Source: Lachnoclostridium sp. UBA7097
GTDB taxonomy: Bacteria; Bacillota; Clostridia; Lachnospirales; Lachnospiraceae
NCBI GenBank assembly: GCA_002499945.1
Contig: DKYP01000034.1
Coordinates: 1-12,014, forward strand
DNA length: 12,014 nucleotides
Reading direction: 5' to 3'
Shown in pieces: positions 5,441 to 12,014 of this stretch (the stretch's first letter is position 1; the number at the start of each line of letters is the position of its first letter). The position numbers were made by a program, and so were the translations under genes. Under the pieces are notes generated by a model that worked only from the letters and a program-made list of their open reading frames with translations, was not told the DNA's origin and did not search any database.

Positions 5441-6904
5441 ATGGCGTATAAAATTATGGTACAAGGAACTATGTCAAATGCAGGCAAGAGCCTTATTGTG
5501 ACAGGTCTTGCCAGGTTATTTGCAAGGGAAGGATATAAGGTTGCGCCTTTTAAGTCACAAAATATGGCGCTTAATTCATTTATTACAGAGGATGGTTTTG
5601 AAATAGGGCGTGCACAGGCGGTACAGGCAGAAGCAGCAGGTATTAAGCCAGAAGTGTATATGAATCCTGTATTATTAAAGCCTGTTAGTGAGATGGGTTC
5701 ACAGGTTATTGTTAATGGAAAAGCTGTCTGCAATATGAAGGCAAAAGATTATTTTGAATATAAAAAAAAGCTTGTGCCTGATATTATGGAAGCATTTAAT
5801 TATCTTGAAAACAGGTTTGATATTATTGTTATAGAAGGTGCTGGAAGCCCGGCTGAAATTAATCTTCAGGATAATGATATTGTAAATATGGGGCTTGCAG
5901 AAATGACAGATTCGCCTGTCTTGCTTGCTGGTGATATTGACAGGGGCGGCGTGTTTGCCCAGCTTTACGGGACTATTGCGCTTCTTGAGGAGGGCTGGCG
6001 CAATAGAATAAAGGGGATTTTAATTAATAAATTCAGGGGGGATAAGTCAATACTTTTGCCAGGGCTTAAAATGCTTGAAGATAAATGTGGCAAGCCGGTT
6101 TTTGGGGTTATTCCTTATGTTAATGTGGATATAGATGATGAGGATAGTTTATCTGGAAGGTTTTCTGTGCGTAAAAGTGCAGGTATTATAGATATAGCAG
6201 TAATAAGGCTTCCAAGGATTTCTAATTTTACAGATTTCAATGTATTTGAAAACTTTGAGGGGGTTTCGCTCAGGTATGTGGACAGGGCAGCAGATTTAAA
6301 AGAACCTGATATGGTATTTATTCCTGGTACTAAAAATACTATTAAAGACCTTATGTGGATAAGGCAGAATGGTATTGAGGCAGCGGTTAAAAAATTAAAT
6401 TCAAAGGGCTGTGTGGTTTTTGGAATTTGTGGCGGATACCAGATGCTTGGGAATACAATTAGTGACCCTGGCGGCATTGAAGAAAGCGGCATGGCAAAGG
6501 GAATGGGCTTTATTGGTATTGATACTGTATTTGGGGAAGAAAAGAAAACTGTACAGGTATATGGATGTTTTGGAAAGGTTAATGGTATTTTTGCAGGACT
6601 TTCTGGCAAGGAATATAAGGGATATGAAATACATATGGGGCATACAGAGGGTGAGGAGCAGCAATGTATTGATATATCAGCAAGCTATGATAATGTTTAT
6701 GGTTCATATATACATGGGCTTTTTGATAATGGTGATATAGCTTATACAATGGTAAAAGCACTTGCAGAAAGGAAAAATGCCAGTGTAAGCGGGATTGAAA
6801 AATTTAATTATATGGAATATAAGGAACAGCAGTATGACCTGCTTGCAGATACAATAAGGGATAATGTGGATATGGACAGTATACGTAAATGTATGGGAAT
6901 GTAA
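5441..6904 (+). CDS. cbiP: Adenosylcobyric acid synthase CbiP/CobQ
   Basis: CbiP carries out four ATP- and glutamine-dependent amidations (side chains b, d, e and g) on adenosylcobyrinic acid a,c-diamide, giving adenosylcobyric acid. The 487-residue length is typical. The N-terminal dethiobiotin-synthetase-like ATPase domain has a P-loop variant GTMSNAGKS at residues 9-17, followed by FKSQNMALNS and an IEGAGSPAEINL segment. The C-terminal class I glutamine amidotransferase domain has the nucleophile Cys330 in FGICGGYQML and His425 in YIHGLFDN. The FKSQNMALNS segment and the length separate it from CbiA, which acts on the a and c side chains and is missing here. It is the first gene of the plus-strand operon. 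Confidence 0.96.
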   Translation: MAYKIMVQGTMSNAGKSLIVTGLARLFAREGYKVAPFKSQNMALNSFITEDGFEIGRAQAVQAEAAGIKPEVYMNPVLLKPVSEMGSQVIVNGKAVCNMKAKDYFEYKKKLVPDIMEAFNYLENRFDIIVIEGAGSPAEINLQDNDIVNMGLAEMTDSPVLLAGDIDRGGVFAQLYGTIALLEEGWRNRIKGILINKFRGDKSILLPGLKMLEDKCGKPVFGVIPYVNVDIDDEDSLSGRFSVRKSAGIIDIAVIRLPRISNFTDFNVFENFEGVSLRYVDRAADLKEPDMVFIPGTKNTIKDLMWIRQNGIEAAVKKLNSKGCVVFGICGGYQMLGNTISDPGGIEESGMAKGMGFIGIDTVFGEEKKTVQVYGCFGKVNGIFAGLSGKEYKGYEIHMGHTEGEEQQCIDISASYDNVYGSYIHGLFDNGDIAYTMVKALAERKNASVSGIEKFNYMEYKEQQYDLLADTIRDNVDMDSIRKCMGM

Positions 6905-6918
6905 TTAAAGGGGCAGAT

Positions 6919-8001
6919 ATGGATAAAGAAGAATTATTTGGTATTAAAATACAAAAAACTGATGCAAGGGCATATAAAAGTGCGTGTGTGCACTGGGATG
7001 GCATTGCCAAACCTTTGGACGGGCTTGGTGTATTTGAGGATATTATTAAACAGATTGCAGGAATTACAGGGAATGCAGATGTTGTAATTGATAAAAAGGC
7101 TGTTGTGGTGATGTGTGCGGATAATGGTATTATAGAAGAAGGTGTGAGCCAGTCAGGGCATGAGGTGACTTCCATTGTTTCTGCTAATATGGCAAAAGGA
7201 ATTGCAAGTGTATGCCGTATGGCGCATATTGCAGGGGCAGATGTATTTCCTGTGGATATAGGGATTAAAGATGATATTAAGGAAGAAGGGCTTTTAAACA
7301 GGAAAGTTTCAAACGGGACTGCTAATTTTGCAAAAGAACCGGCAATGACAGAAGAAGGGCTTTTGCAGGCAATACAGGCTGGTATGGATATTGTAAGGGA
7401 TTTAAAAGAAAGGGGATATAAAATTATTGCTACAGGTGAGATGGGTATAGGAAATACAACAACGAGCAGTGCGCTTGCAAGTGTAATGCTCGGGCTTCCA
7501 GCGGAAAAGGTGGCTGGAAGGGGTGCGGGGCTTAGTGGTGAAGGGCTGGTAAGGAAAATTAAGGTAATAGAAGATGCAATTAAAAAATACCAGCTTGGCA
7601 GTAAAATAGAAAGTAAAGAGGAAATTTCCAGGGCATTATGTTGTATAGGCGGGCTTGATATAGCAGGGCTTTCAGGTGTGTTTATTGGTGGTGCAGTTTA
7701 TCATATACCAGTAGTTATAGATGGTGTTATATCAGCAACAGCAGCACTTGCCGCAGAAAACCTTGTACCTGGCTGTAACCAGTATATGGTAGCATCACAT
7801 ACTGGCAAAGAACCTGCATGCAGGCTTATATTAGACAAGCTGTGCCTTAATCCTGTTATTGATGCAGGACTTGCATTAGGTGAAGGCACAGGGGCTGTGC
7901 TTTTATTTCCAATGCTTGATATGGTGCTGGAAGTGTACAGGGAAAATACGACTTTTGGGGATATTAATGTATCACAATATGAAAGGTTTACGGATAAATG
8001 A
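6919..8001 (+). CDS. cobT: Nicotinate-nucleotide:dimethylbenzimidazole phosphoribosyltransferase CobT
   Basis: CobT transfers ribose phosphate from nicotinate mononucleotide to a lower-ligand base, forming the alpha-ribazole phosphate that CobS uses. The 360-residue product is full length. MCADNGIIEEGVSQS is at residues 65-79, TGEMGIGNTTTSSA at 172-185 and the catalytic glutamate is Glu322 in GEGTGA (Salmonella Glu317). The start at 6919 has AAGGGG (6908-6913) 5 bases upstream and lies 14 bases after cbiP. An in-frame ATG at 6889 overlaps cbiP and is less likely. No dimethylbenzimidazole synthesis gene (bza or bluB) is in the window, so the base actually used cannot be told. The stop overlaps the cobU start. 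Confidence 0.96.
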   Translation: MDKEELFGIKIQKTDARAYKSACVHWDGIAKPLDGLGVFEDIIKQIAGITGNADVVIDKKAVVVMCADNGIIEEGVSQSGHEVTSIVSANMAKGIASVCRMAHIAGADVFPVDIGIKDDIKEEGLLNRKVSNGTANFAKEPAMTEEGLLQAIQAGMDIVRDLKERGYKIIATGEMGIGNTTTSSALASVMLGLPAEKVAGRGAGLSGEGLVRKIKVIEDAIKKYQLGSKIESKEEISRALCCIGGLDIAGLSGVFIGGAVYHIPVVIDGVISATAALAAENLVPGCNQYMVASHTGKEPACRLILDKLCLNPVIDAGLALGEGTGAVLLFPMLDMVLEVYRENTTFGDINVSQYERFTDK

Positions 8002-8528
8002 TGGTTACGGTTATTGGCGGAAGCGGGAGTGGCAAGTCAGAATATGCCGAAAATCTTATTAAAGAGCTGGCAGGCAGCGTTAATGAGGGTAATAAATTGT
8101 ATTATATTGCAACAATGGAACCATATGGTGAAGAAGCTGCGGAACGTATAAAACGCCATCATAAGTTGCGTGAGGGGAAAGGTTTTATAACTGTTGAATG
8201 TTATAATAATATTGAAAAATGCCAGCTGGACATTAAAAGCAATGTGCTTCTTGAATGTATGTCAAACCTGGCAGCCAATGAGATGTTTGGTAATGGAATA
8301 AAAGATAAAAAAACGGTTTACCATAAGATATGCAAAGGGATAGATAAATTGAAAAGTATTGCTTCTAATCTTATAATTGTGACTAATGATATATTTGATG
8401 ATGGGATTATATATGATAAAAGTACAATGGAATATATAGAACTTCTTGGAATGGCAAACAGGTATCTTGCAAAAGTTAGTGACCGGGTTGTTGAAGTTAT
8501 ATATTCATGTCCGCTGGTTATTATATAG
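7998..8528 (+). CDS. cobU: Adenosylcobinamide kinase / guanylyltransferase CobU, divergent C terminus
   Basis: CobU phosphorylates adenosylcobinamide and then joins it to GMP, giving adenosylcobinamide-GDP. The 176 residues are close to the usual 180. The N-terminal two thirds look active: P-loop GGSGSGKS (7-14), LYYIATMEP (34-42), RIKRHH (50-55) with the guanylylation histidine at 54 or 55, and LLECMSNLAANEMF (84-97). The C-terminal third is unusual. The TNEVGxGIVP motif of Salmonella CobU is TNDIFDDGIIY here (129-139), and the protein ends YSCPLVII instead of the usual GIGxxIK. The start is in an ATGATG overlapping the cobT TGA, which implies coupled translation. A second, shorter CobU relative at 9319-9702 keeps the motifs lost here. 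Confidence 0.88.
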   Translation: MMVTVIGGSGSGKSEYAENLIKELAGSVNEGNKLYYIATMEPYGEEAAERIKRHHKLREGKGFITVECYNNIEKCQLDIKSNVLLECMSNLAANEMFGNGIKDKKTVYHKICKGIDKLKSIASNLIIVTNDIFDDGIIYDKSTMEYIELLGMANRYLAKVSDRVVEVIYSCPLVII

Positions 8529-8558
8529 ATATAATTTTATAAAGCAGGAGGTGCACAT

Positions 8559-9308
8559 ATGCCATTGGTAAAAGCTTGTATTATAGCGCTGGGGACATAT
8601 TCAAAGCTGCCAGTGCCTTATTTTGAGTGGAAAGAAGAAGATATGAGGTATTCAATCTGTTTTTTCCCACTTGCAGGTGTGCTTGCAGGTGCTGCCCAGT
8701 GGCTGTGGCTCTGGTTTTGTAATAAATATGGTACAGGGGTTATGGCAAAGGCGGCAGCAGTAATTATTATAAATATCCTTATTACAGGGGGCATACATAT
8801 TGACGGGTATATGGATACAATGGATGCGCTTCATTCGTACCAGCCTGCTGGCAGGAAGCTTGAAATATTAAAAGATGCACATATTGGCGCATTTGCAGTT
8901 ATTATGTTTGCAGCTTATGTTATGGTGTATATAGGTGCAATTCCAGAGATTAGTTATAATATAACACCTTTATTTGCAAGTACATTTGTATTTTCAAGGA
9001 TTCTTAGCGGGCTTTCGGTTGTAATGTTTAAAAGTGCTAAAAAAGAGGGTATGCTTTATGCCTTTTCTAAACCGGCGCAAAGAAAAACAGTCTGTGCTGT
9101 GCTGGCTATTGAATTTTTATTTGCAGCAGCAGTCCTTTTTTATTTTTATAATATAAAAGCAGCTGTTGTAATTGGCGTTATGCTGGCGGTATTTGTATAT
9201 TACAGGTATAAGTCATATAAAGAATTTGGTGGTATTACAGGTGATATTGCAGGGTGGTTTTTATGTTTGTGTGAAATGGCAGGGACTATAGCCTGTGCTT
9301 TTATATAG
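8559..9308 (+). CDS. cobS: Adenosylcobinamide-GDP ribazoletransferase (cobalamin synthase) CobS
   Basis: CobS is the integral membrane enzyme that joins adenosylcobinamide-GDP to alpha-ribazole (phosphate), the step that joins the two halves of cobalamin. The 249-residue protein is family length and very hydrophobic, with several likely membrane helices (for example residues 33-54, 61-76 and 170-200). The diagnostic acidic motif GGIHIDGYMDTMDAL is at 77-91 and LKDAHIGAFAV begins at 104. TYSKLPVP near the N terminus is also typical. A strong AGGAGGTG site (8546-8553) lies 5 bases before the ATG. The gene follows cobU after 30 bases, and its stop overlaps the ribosome binding site of the next gene. 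Confidence 0.95.
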   Translation: MPLVKACIIALGTYSKLPVPYFEWKEEDMRYSICFFPLAGVLAGAAQWLWLWFCNKYGTGVMAKAAAVIIINILITGGIHIDGYMDTMDALHSYQPAGRKLEILKDAHIGAFAVIMFAAYVMVYIGAIPEISYNITPLFASTFVFSRILSGLSVVMFKSAKKEGMLYAFSKPAQRKTVCAVLAIEFLFAAAVLFYFYNIKAAVVIGVMLAVFVYYRYKSYKEFGGITGDIAGWFLCLCEMAGTIACAFI

Positions 9309-9318
9309 GAGGCATGGT

Positions 9319-9702
9319 ATGGAAATTTATATAGGTGGCTGCAGCCAGGGCAAGCTGGAATATGTGCTTGCTAAAAAGGATTATGGAAAAGAAAGTGTAA
9401 TAGAAGGTGCGCTGCTTAATCCTTTAACAGATAGTGGTGGATATAAGATAATTAACCATTTCCATGAATTTGTAAGGAATTATGTGGATAAACCAGAAGT
9501 AATTGATAATTTTATAAGGCAGATTATTGAAAAAAGGGAAGATATAATTATAATATCTGACCAGATAGGCGGCGGGATAGTGCCAGTGGATAAAGCAGAA
9601 AGGGAGTGGCGTGAACTGCATGGAAGGGTTATGTGCCAGCTTGTGGCATGTGCAGGGCATGTTGAAAGGATAATATGTGGGATAGGGCAGGTTATAAAAT
9701 GA
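9319..9702 (+). CDS. Short CobU-family protein (second CobU homologue)
   Basis: The 127-residue protein resembles CobU but lacks about 50 central residues. Its C-terminal half is close to canonical CobU: IIISDQIGGGIVP (77-89), an ELHGRV segment (99-104), and the typical ending GIGQVIK (121-127). The N-terminal loop GGCSQGK (6-12) is a degraded P-loop: Leu13 replaces the usual Ser/Thr, and no RIxxHH guanylylation segment follows. It probably cannot carry out the full CobU reaction alone. A partner or regulatory role with the full-length CobU is an inference. The start at 9319 is set by AGGAGG (9307-9312) 6 bases upstream; the in-frame ATG at 9295 lies inside cobS with no good site. Its TGA overlaps the cobC ATG. 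Confidence 0.82.
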   Translation: MEIYIGGCSQGKLEYVLAKKDYGKESVIEGALLNPLTDSGGYKIINHFHEFVRNYVDKPEVIDNFIRQIIEKREDIIIISDQIGGGIVPVDKAEREWRELHGRVMCQLVACAGHVERIICGIGQVIK

Positions 9703-10304
9703 TGGAACTGGTTTTTATAAGGCATGGTAAAACCCGGGGAAACCTGGAGTCACGTTATATTGGCACAACTGATGAAGAATTATGTAAAGAAGGTATTGAC
9801 GGAATCAGGGATAATCTATATAAAAATATTTACCCGGCAGCAGATATTGTTTTTACAAGCCCGATGAAAAGATGTATCCAGACGGCAGAAATAATTTATC
9901 CTGGGTTATGTAATAATTTACATATTATAGATGAATTTAGGGAAATAGATTTTGGAAGGTTTGAAGGGAAGAATTATATTGAACTGGACGGGGATGCAGG
10001 ATACCAGGAATGGATTGACAGTGGCGGGATAAAAAAGTTTCCAGGCGGTGAGGACAGGGAAACTTTTTCCAGGCGGTGCATTGCAGGGTTTAAAAAGGCG
10101 TCTGGTATTTGTATAAAGTTACAGGAGCAAGGGGAATTAAGGGAAGATGCTGTTGTTTCATTTGTAGTGCATGGCGGTACTATAATGTCTATATTGGAAT
10201 TATTTGCAGGAAAGGGAAGTTATTTTAACTACCAGTGTAGTAACGGGCATGGATACAGGTTTAAGGGGCAGGGGATGTTTAAAGATACATTAGTAGAATT
10301 TTAA
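9699..10304 (+). CDS. cobC: Alpha-ribazole phosphatase CobC (histidine phosphatase family)
   Basis: This enzyme removes the 5'-phosphate from alpha-ribazole phosphate or adenosylcobalamin phosphate at the end of nucleotide-loop assembly. The 201-residue protein has the family's phosphate pocket: RHGKT at 8-12 with catalytic His9, Arg58 in TSPMKRCIQTAE, the acidic residue Glu82 in FREIDFGRFEG, and the second histidine His158 in VVHGGT. Histidine phosphatases have many substrates; the assignment to alpha-ribazole rests on its place in the cobU-cobS-cbiB operon and on the EIDFGRFEG segment. The start is in an ATGATG overlapping the previous stop codon, the same arrangement as at cobT/cobU. Position 9702 is an equally possible start. 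Confidence 0.9.
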   Translation: MMELVFIRHGKTRGNLESRYIGTTDEELCKEGIDGIRDNLYKNIYPAADIVFTSPMKRCIQTAEIIYPGLCNNLHIIDEFREIDFGRFEGKNYIELDGDAGYQEWIDSGGIKKFPGGEDRETFSRRCIAGFKKASGICIKLQEQGELREDAVVSFVVHGGTIMSILELFAGKGSYFNYQCSNGHGYRFKGQGMFKDTLVEF

Positions 10305-10326
10305 AGGACATAAAGAAAAGGAGAAT

Positions 10327-10356
10327 ATGGCTATACTATGTTTTATACTACAATAA
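10327..10356 (+). other. Nine-codon reading frame overlapping the cbiB start
   Basis: ATG at 10327 lies only 3 bases after AGGAG (10319-10323) and encodes MAILCFILQ before TAA at 10354-10356. It overlaps the first codons of cbiB in another frame. The cbiB ATG itself is 14 bases from AGGAG, longer than usual. This may be chance, or a small overlapping frame that limits or couples cbiB translation. Confidence 0.25.
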
Positions 10357-11306
10357 GTATTATAAATGGTTATATACTGGATTTAATTTTAGGAGACCCT
10401 TATATAGTGCCACATCCTGTAGTGGCAATTGGCAGGCTGGTTACATTCTGTACAGACAGGTTGTTAAATGAAAGTGATACTTCTTCATGCAAAAGAAGAA
10501 AAGGCATTATAATGGTTATTGTGGTGTTGTTTTTTAGTGCTTTTATTCCGTTCTGTATTTTATATGCGGCTTATAAATTACATGTTTTTGCAGGGCTTAT
10601 TATTGAAAGCATTATGTGCTGGCAGATACTTGCAGCAAAGTCACTAAGGACAGAAAGTACCAAAGTTGAAAGTGCCCTGGAAGAGGGGGATACAGACAAG
10701 GCAAGGTTTAATGTTTCCATGATTGTTGGAAGGGATACAAAAAAACTTGATGAAAAGGGCATTATAAAAGCGGCAGTTGAAACGGTTGCAGAAAATTCAT
10801 CAGATGGTGTAATTGCACCGTTATTTTATATGCTTTCCGGGGGTGCTGTGGCAGGGTTTTTATATAAGGGGATTAATACTATGGACAGCATGGCAGGGTA
10901 TAAAAATGACAAATATATTGATTTTGGAAGGGCAGCAGCAAAGCTTGATGATATTGCTAATTTTATTCCTGCAAGGATATCGGCATTCCTGATGGTAATA
11001 TCAGCTTTTATTCTTGGATTTGATGCAAAGAATGCATGGAAAATATTTATACGTGACAGATACAAAAGCACAAGCCCTAATTCAGGACAGACAGAATCAG
11101 TATGTGCAGGCGCACTTGGGATAGAACTTCTTGGTGATGCTTATTACTTTGGCAGGCTTGTAAAGAAACCGTCTATAGGTGATGATATACGCAGGCCGGA
11201 ACCATGCGATATACATAAAGCAAATAATATGATGTATTGCATGGCATTTATAATGGTTGTTTTAGTAGCCACAATAAGGATATGTTTTTATAAATTTATT
11301 ATTTAA
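10338..11306 (+). CDS. cbiB: Adenosylcobinamide-phosphate synthase CbiB
   Basis: CbiB (CobD of the aerobic nomenclature) joins adenosylcobyric acid to aminopropanol phosphate in the cytoplasmic membrane. The 322 residues match the family. The N-terminal LDLILGDPYIVPHPV is at 14-28, hydrophobic segments at about 57-77 and 82-97, VAENSSDGVIAPLFY at 150-164, NTMDSMAGYKN at 180-190, DDIANFIPARI at 204-214, and SPNSGQTESVCAGALGIEL at 246-264. All are strongly conserved in CbiB. The ATG is 14 bases from AGGAG (10319-10323), and no in-frame alternative start lies nearby. The gap to cobC is 33 bases. The aminopropanol-phosphate donor enzyme (L-threonine-phosphate decarboxylase) is not in the window. 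Confidence 0.95.
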   Translation: MFYTTISIINGYILDLILGDPYIVPHPVVAIGRLVTFCTDRLLNESDTSSCKRRKGIIMVIVVLFFSAFIPFCILYAAYKLHVFAGLIIESIMCWQILAAKSLRTESTKVESALEEGDTDKARFNVSMIVGRDTKKLDEKGIIKAAVETVAENSSDGVIAPLFYMLSGGAVAGFLYKGINTMDSMAGYKNDKYIDFGRAAAKLDDIANFIPARISAFLMVISAFILGFDAKNAWKIFIRDRYKSTSPNSGQTESVCAGALGIELLGDAYYFGRLVKKPSIGDDIRRPEPCDIHKANNMMYCMAFIMVVLVATIRICFYKFII

Positions 11307-11322
11307 ATTACAGGAGGGGTAT

Positions 11323-11889
11323 ATGGGTAAAGTTAATAACAATACTGGAAATTATAATAAAACCAGTAAATTTATAAGCCTTATATTAAGGCATAATCCC
11401 GGGGTTATAGGGATAAATATTGACAGCCACGGCTGGGCGGATGTAGATAAGTTGATTTCCGGGATAGAAAAGGCAGGACATAAGATAAATATGGATATTT
11501 TAGAAGAAATTGTAAGGACTGATGAAAAGGGGCGTTATAGTTTTAATGAAGATAAAACACTGATACGTGCTAACCAGGGACATAGTATTAATGTAGATGT
11601 TGGATTAGAGGAGAAAGAACCGCCAGAATTTTTATACCATGGAACTGCGGACAGGTTTCTTCCAGATATTTTAAAAGAGGGGTTAAAACCTATGGGAAGG
11701 CTGTATGTACATTTATCACGTGATGAAGAAACGGCAGTAAAGGTTGGTAAAAGGCATGGTAAGCCAGTTGTTTTAAAGATACATAGCAGACAGATGTATA
11801 ATGAAGGGATAAAGTTCTATCTGTCAGAAAACAATGTATGGCTTGTTAAAAATGTGGAAAGCAGATATATAGAGAAAATTCAGGTTTAG
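11323..11889 (+). CDS. kptA: RNA 2'-phosphotransferase KptA/Tpt1
   Basis: KptA uses NAD+ to remove an internal 2'-phosphate from RNA, releasing nicotinamide and ADP-ribose 1'',2''-cyclic phosphate. In eukaryotes this ends tRNA splicing; the natural bacterial substrate is unclear. The 188-residue protein is full length. It has SKFISLILRHNP with Arg23-His24, RYSFNED then IRANQGHS with Arg82, LYHGTA at 104-109, and GRLYVHLS with Arg126, which together match the family's Arg-His-Arg-Arg catalytic set (the last residue is my assignment). A strong AGGAGG site lies before the ATG and only 16 bases separate it from cbiB. The terminator lies after it, so it is part of the B12 operon transcript. No known B12 step needs it. 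Confidence 0.93.
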   Translation: MGKVNNNTGNYNKTSKFISLILRHNPGVIGINIDSHGWADVDKLISGIEKAGHKINMDILEEIVRTDEKGRYSFNEDKTLIRANQGHSINVDVGLEEKEPPEFLYHGTADRFLPDILKEGLKPMGRLYVHLSRDEETAVKVGKRHGKPVVLKIHSRQMYNEGIKFYLSENNVWLVKNVESRYIEKIQV

Positions 11890-11901
11890 CCAGATTGCAG
11901 G

Positions 11902-11950
11902 ACCACCAGTTTTTTGTAGTATATATAAAAACTGGTGGTTCTATTTTTTT
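11902..11950 (+). terminator. Intrinsic terminator of the cbiP-kptA operon
   Basis: ACCACCAGTTTTT (11902-11914) pairs perfectly over 13 bases with AAAAACTGGTGGT (11927-11939) around a 12-base loop. The T-run 11944-11950 follows after a few bases. It begins 12 bases after the kptA stop. The A/T base of the stem also gives a T-tract on the opposite strand, so it may work in both directions. Confidence 0.88.
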
Positions 11951-11977
11951 GGTTTATAACAAAATAGCTAAAAAATA

Positions 11978-12014
11978 ATTATTTTAAGTAAATTTTTTAA
12001 ATAATTTTAAGTAA
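11978..12014. repeat. Imperfect direct repeat at the right edge
   Basis: ATTATTTTAAGTAA (11978-11991) and ATAATTTTAAGTAA (12001-12014) differ by one base and are 23 bases apart. The second copy ends exactly at the window edge, so a longer array cannot be excluded. The bases 11951-12014 otherwise hold no gene or signal that I can see. The low complexity of the sequence makes chance similarity possible. Confidence 0.35.

Noticed and set aside
6115..6609. 164-codon minus-strand frame opposite cbiP
   Set aside because: It is antisense to a strongly conserved gene, has no ribosome binding site, and its proline/serine-rich content reflects the opposite strand.
1..12014. CRISPR array, insertion sequence or phage genes
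   Set aside because: No regularly spaced repeats of the right length, transposase or phage protein was seen anywhere in the window.

Overview
The window is a cobalamin (vitamin B12) biosynthesis island in an AT-rich, low-GC Gram-positive genome. It is probably from an anaerobic member of the Clostridia, and a Lachnospiraceae-like gut organism would fit. The grounds are the early-cobalt-insertion (anaerobic) enzymes CbiK, CbiL, CbiF, CbiD and CbiC, purine-rich AGGAGG-type ribosome binding sites, heavy AGG/ATA/TTA codon use, and Firmicutes-type tRNA-Pro and tRNA-Gly sequences. The species cannot be named from the sequence alone.

Layout. The left edge (1-234) holds two tRNA genes on the minus strand: the 5' end of a tRNA-Gly cut by the window edge and a complete tRNA-Pro(UGG) with a clear promoter. 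Positions 263-4993 form a minus-strand operon read cobO > cbiC > cbiK > cbiD > cbiL > cbiF, which makes and modifies the corrin ring. Positions 4994-5440 are a divergent control region. It has a promoter facing each way and a roughly 147-bp palindromic, GC-richer element. No recognisable B12 riboswitch is present. Positions 5441-11889 form a plus-strand operon read cbiP > cobT > cobU > cobS > short cobU-like gene > cobC > cbiB > kptA, ending at a strong intrinsic terminator (11902-11950). The last 64 bases are AT-rich and contain an imperfect direct repeat.

How the genes work together. CbiK inserts cobalt into sirohydrochlorin. CbiL, CbiF and CbiD methylate C20, C11 and C1, and CbiC moves a methyl group to give cobyrinate. 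CobO adenosylates the cobalt, CbiP amidates the side chains to adenosylcobyric acid, and CbiB attaches the aminopropanol arm. CobU activates adenosylcobinamide with GTP. CobT makes alpha-ribazole phosphate, CobS joins the two halves, and CobC removes the phosphate. CbiA, CbiE/T, CbiG, CbiH, CbiJ, the aminopropanol decarboxylase CobD and the cobalt transporter are not in the window, so the rest of the pathway must be elsewhere or absent.

Points that stand out: (1) two CobU-family proteins flank cobS, and each keeps the conserved motifs the other has lost; (2) an RNA 2'-phosphotransferase (kptA) is the last gene of the B12 operon; (3) the palindromic element lies where a cobalamin riboswitch would be expected, and a possible distal promoter would place it in the cobO leader RNA; (4) a short sequence is shared by the two divergent promoters.
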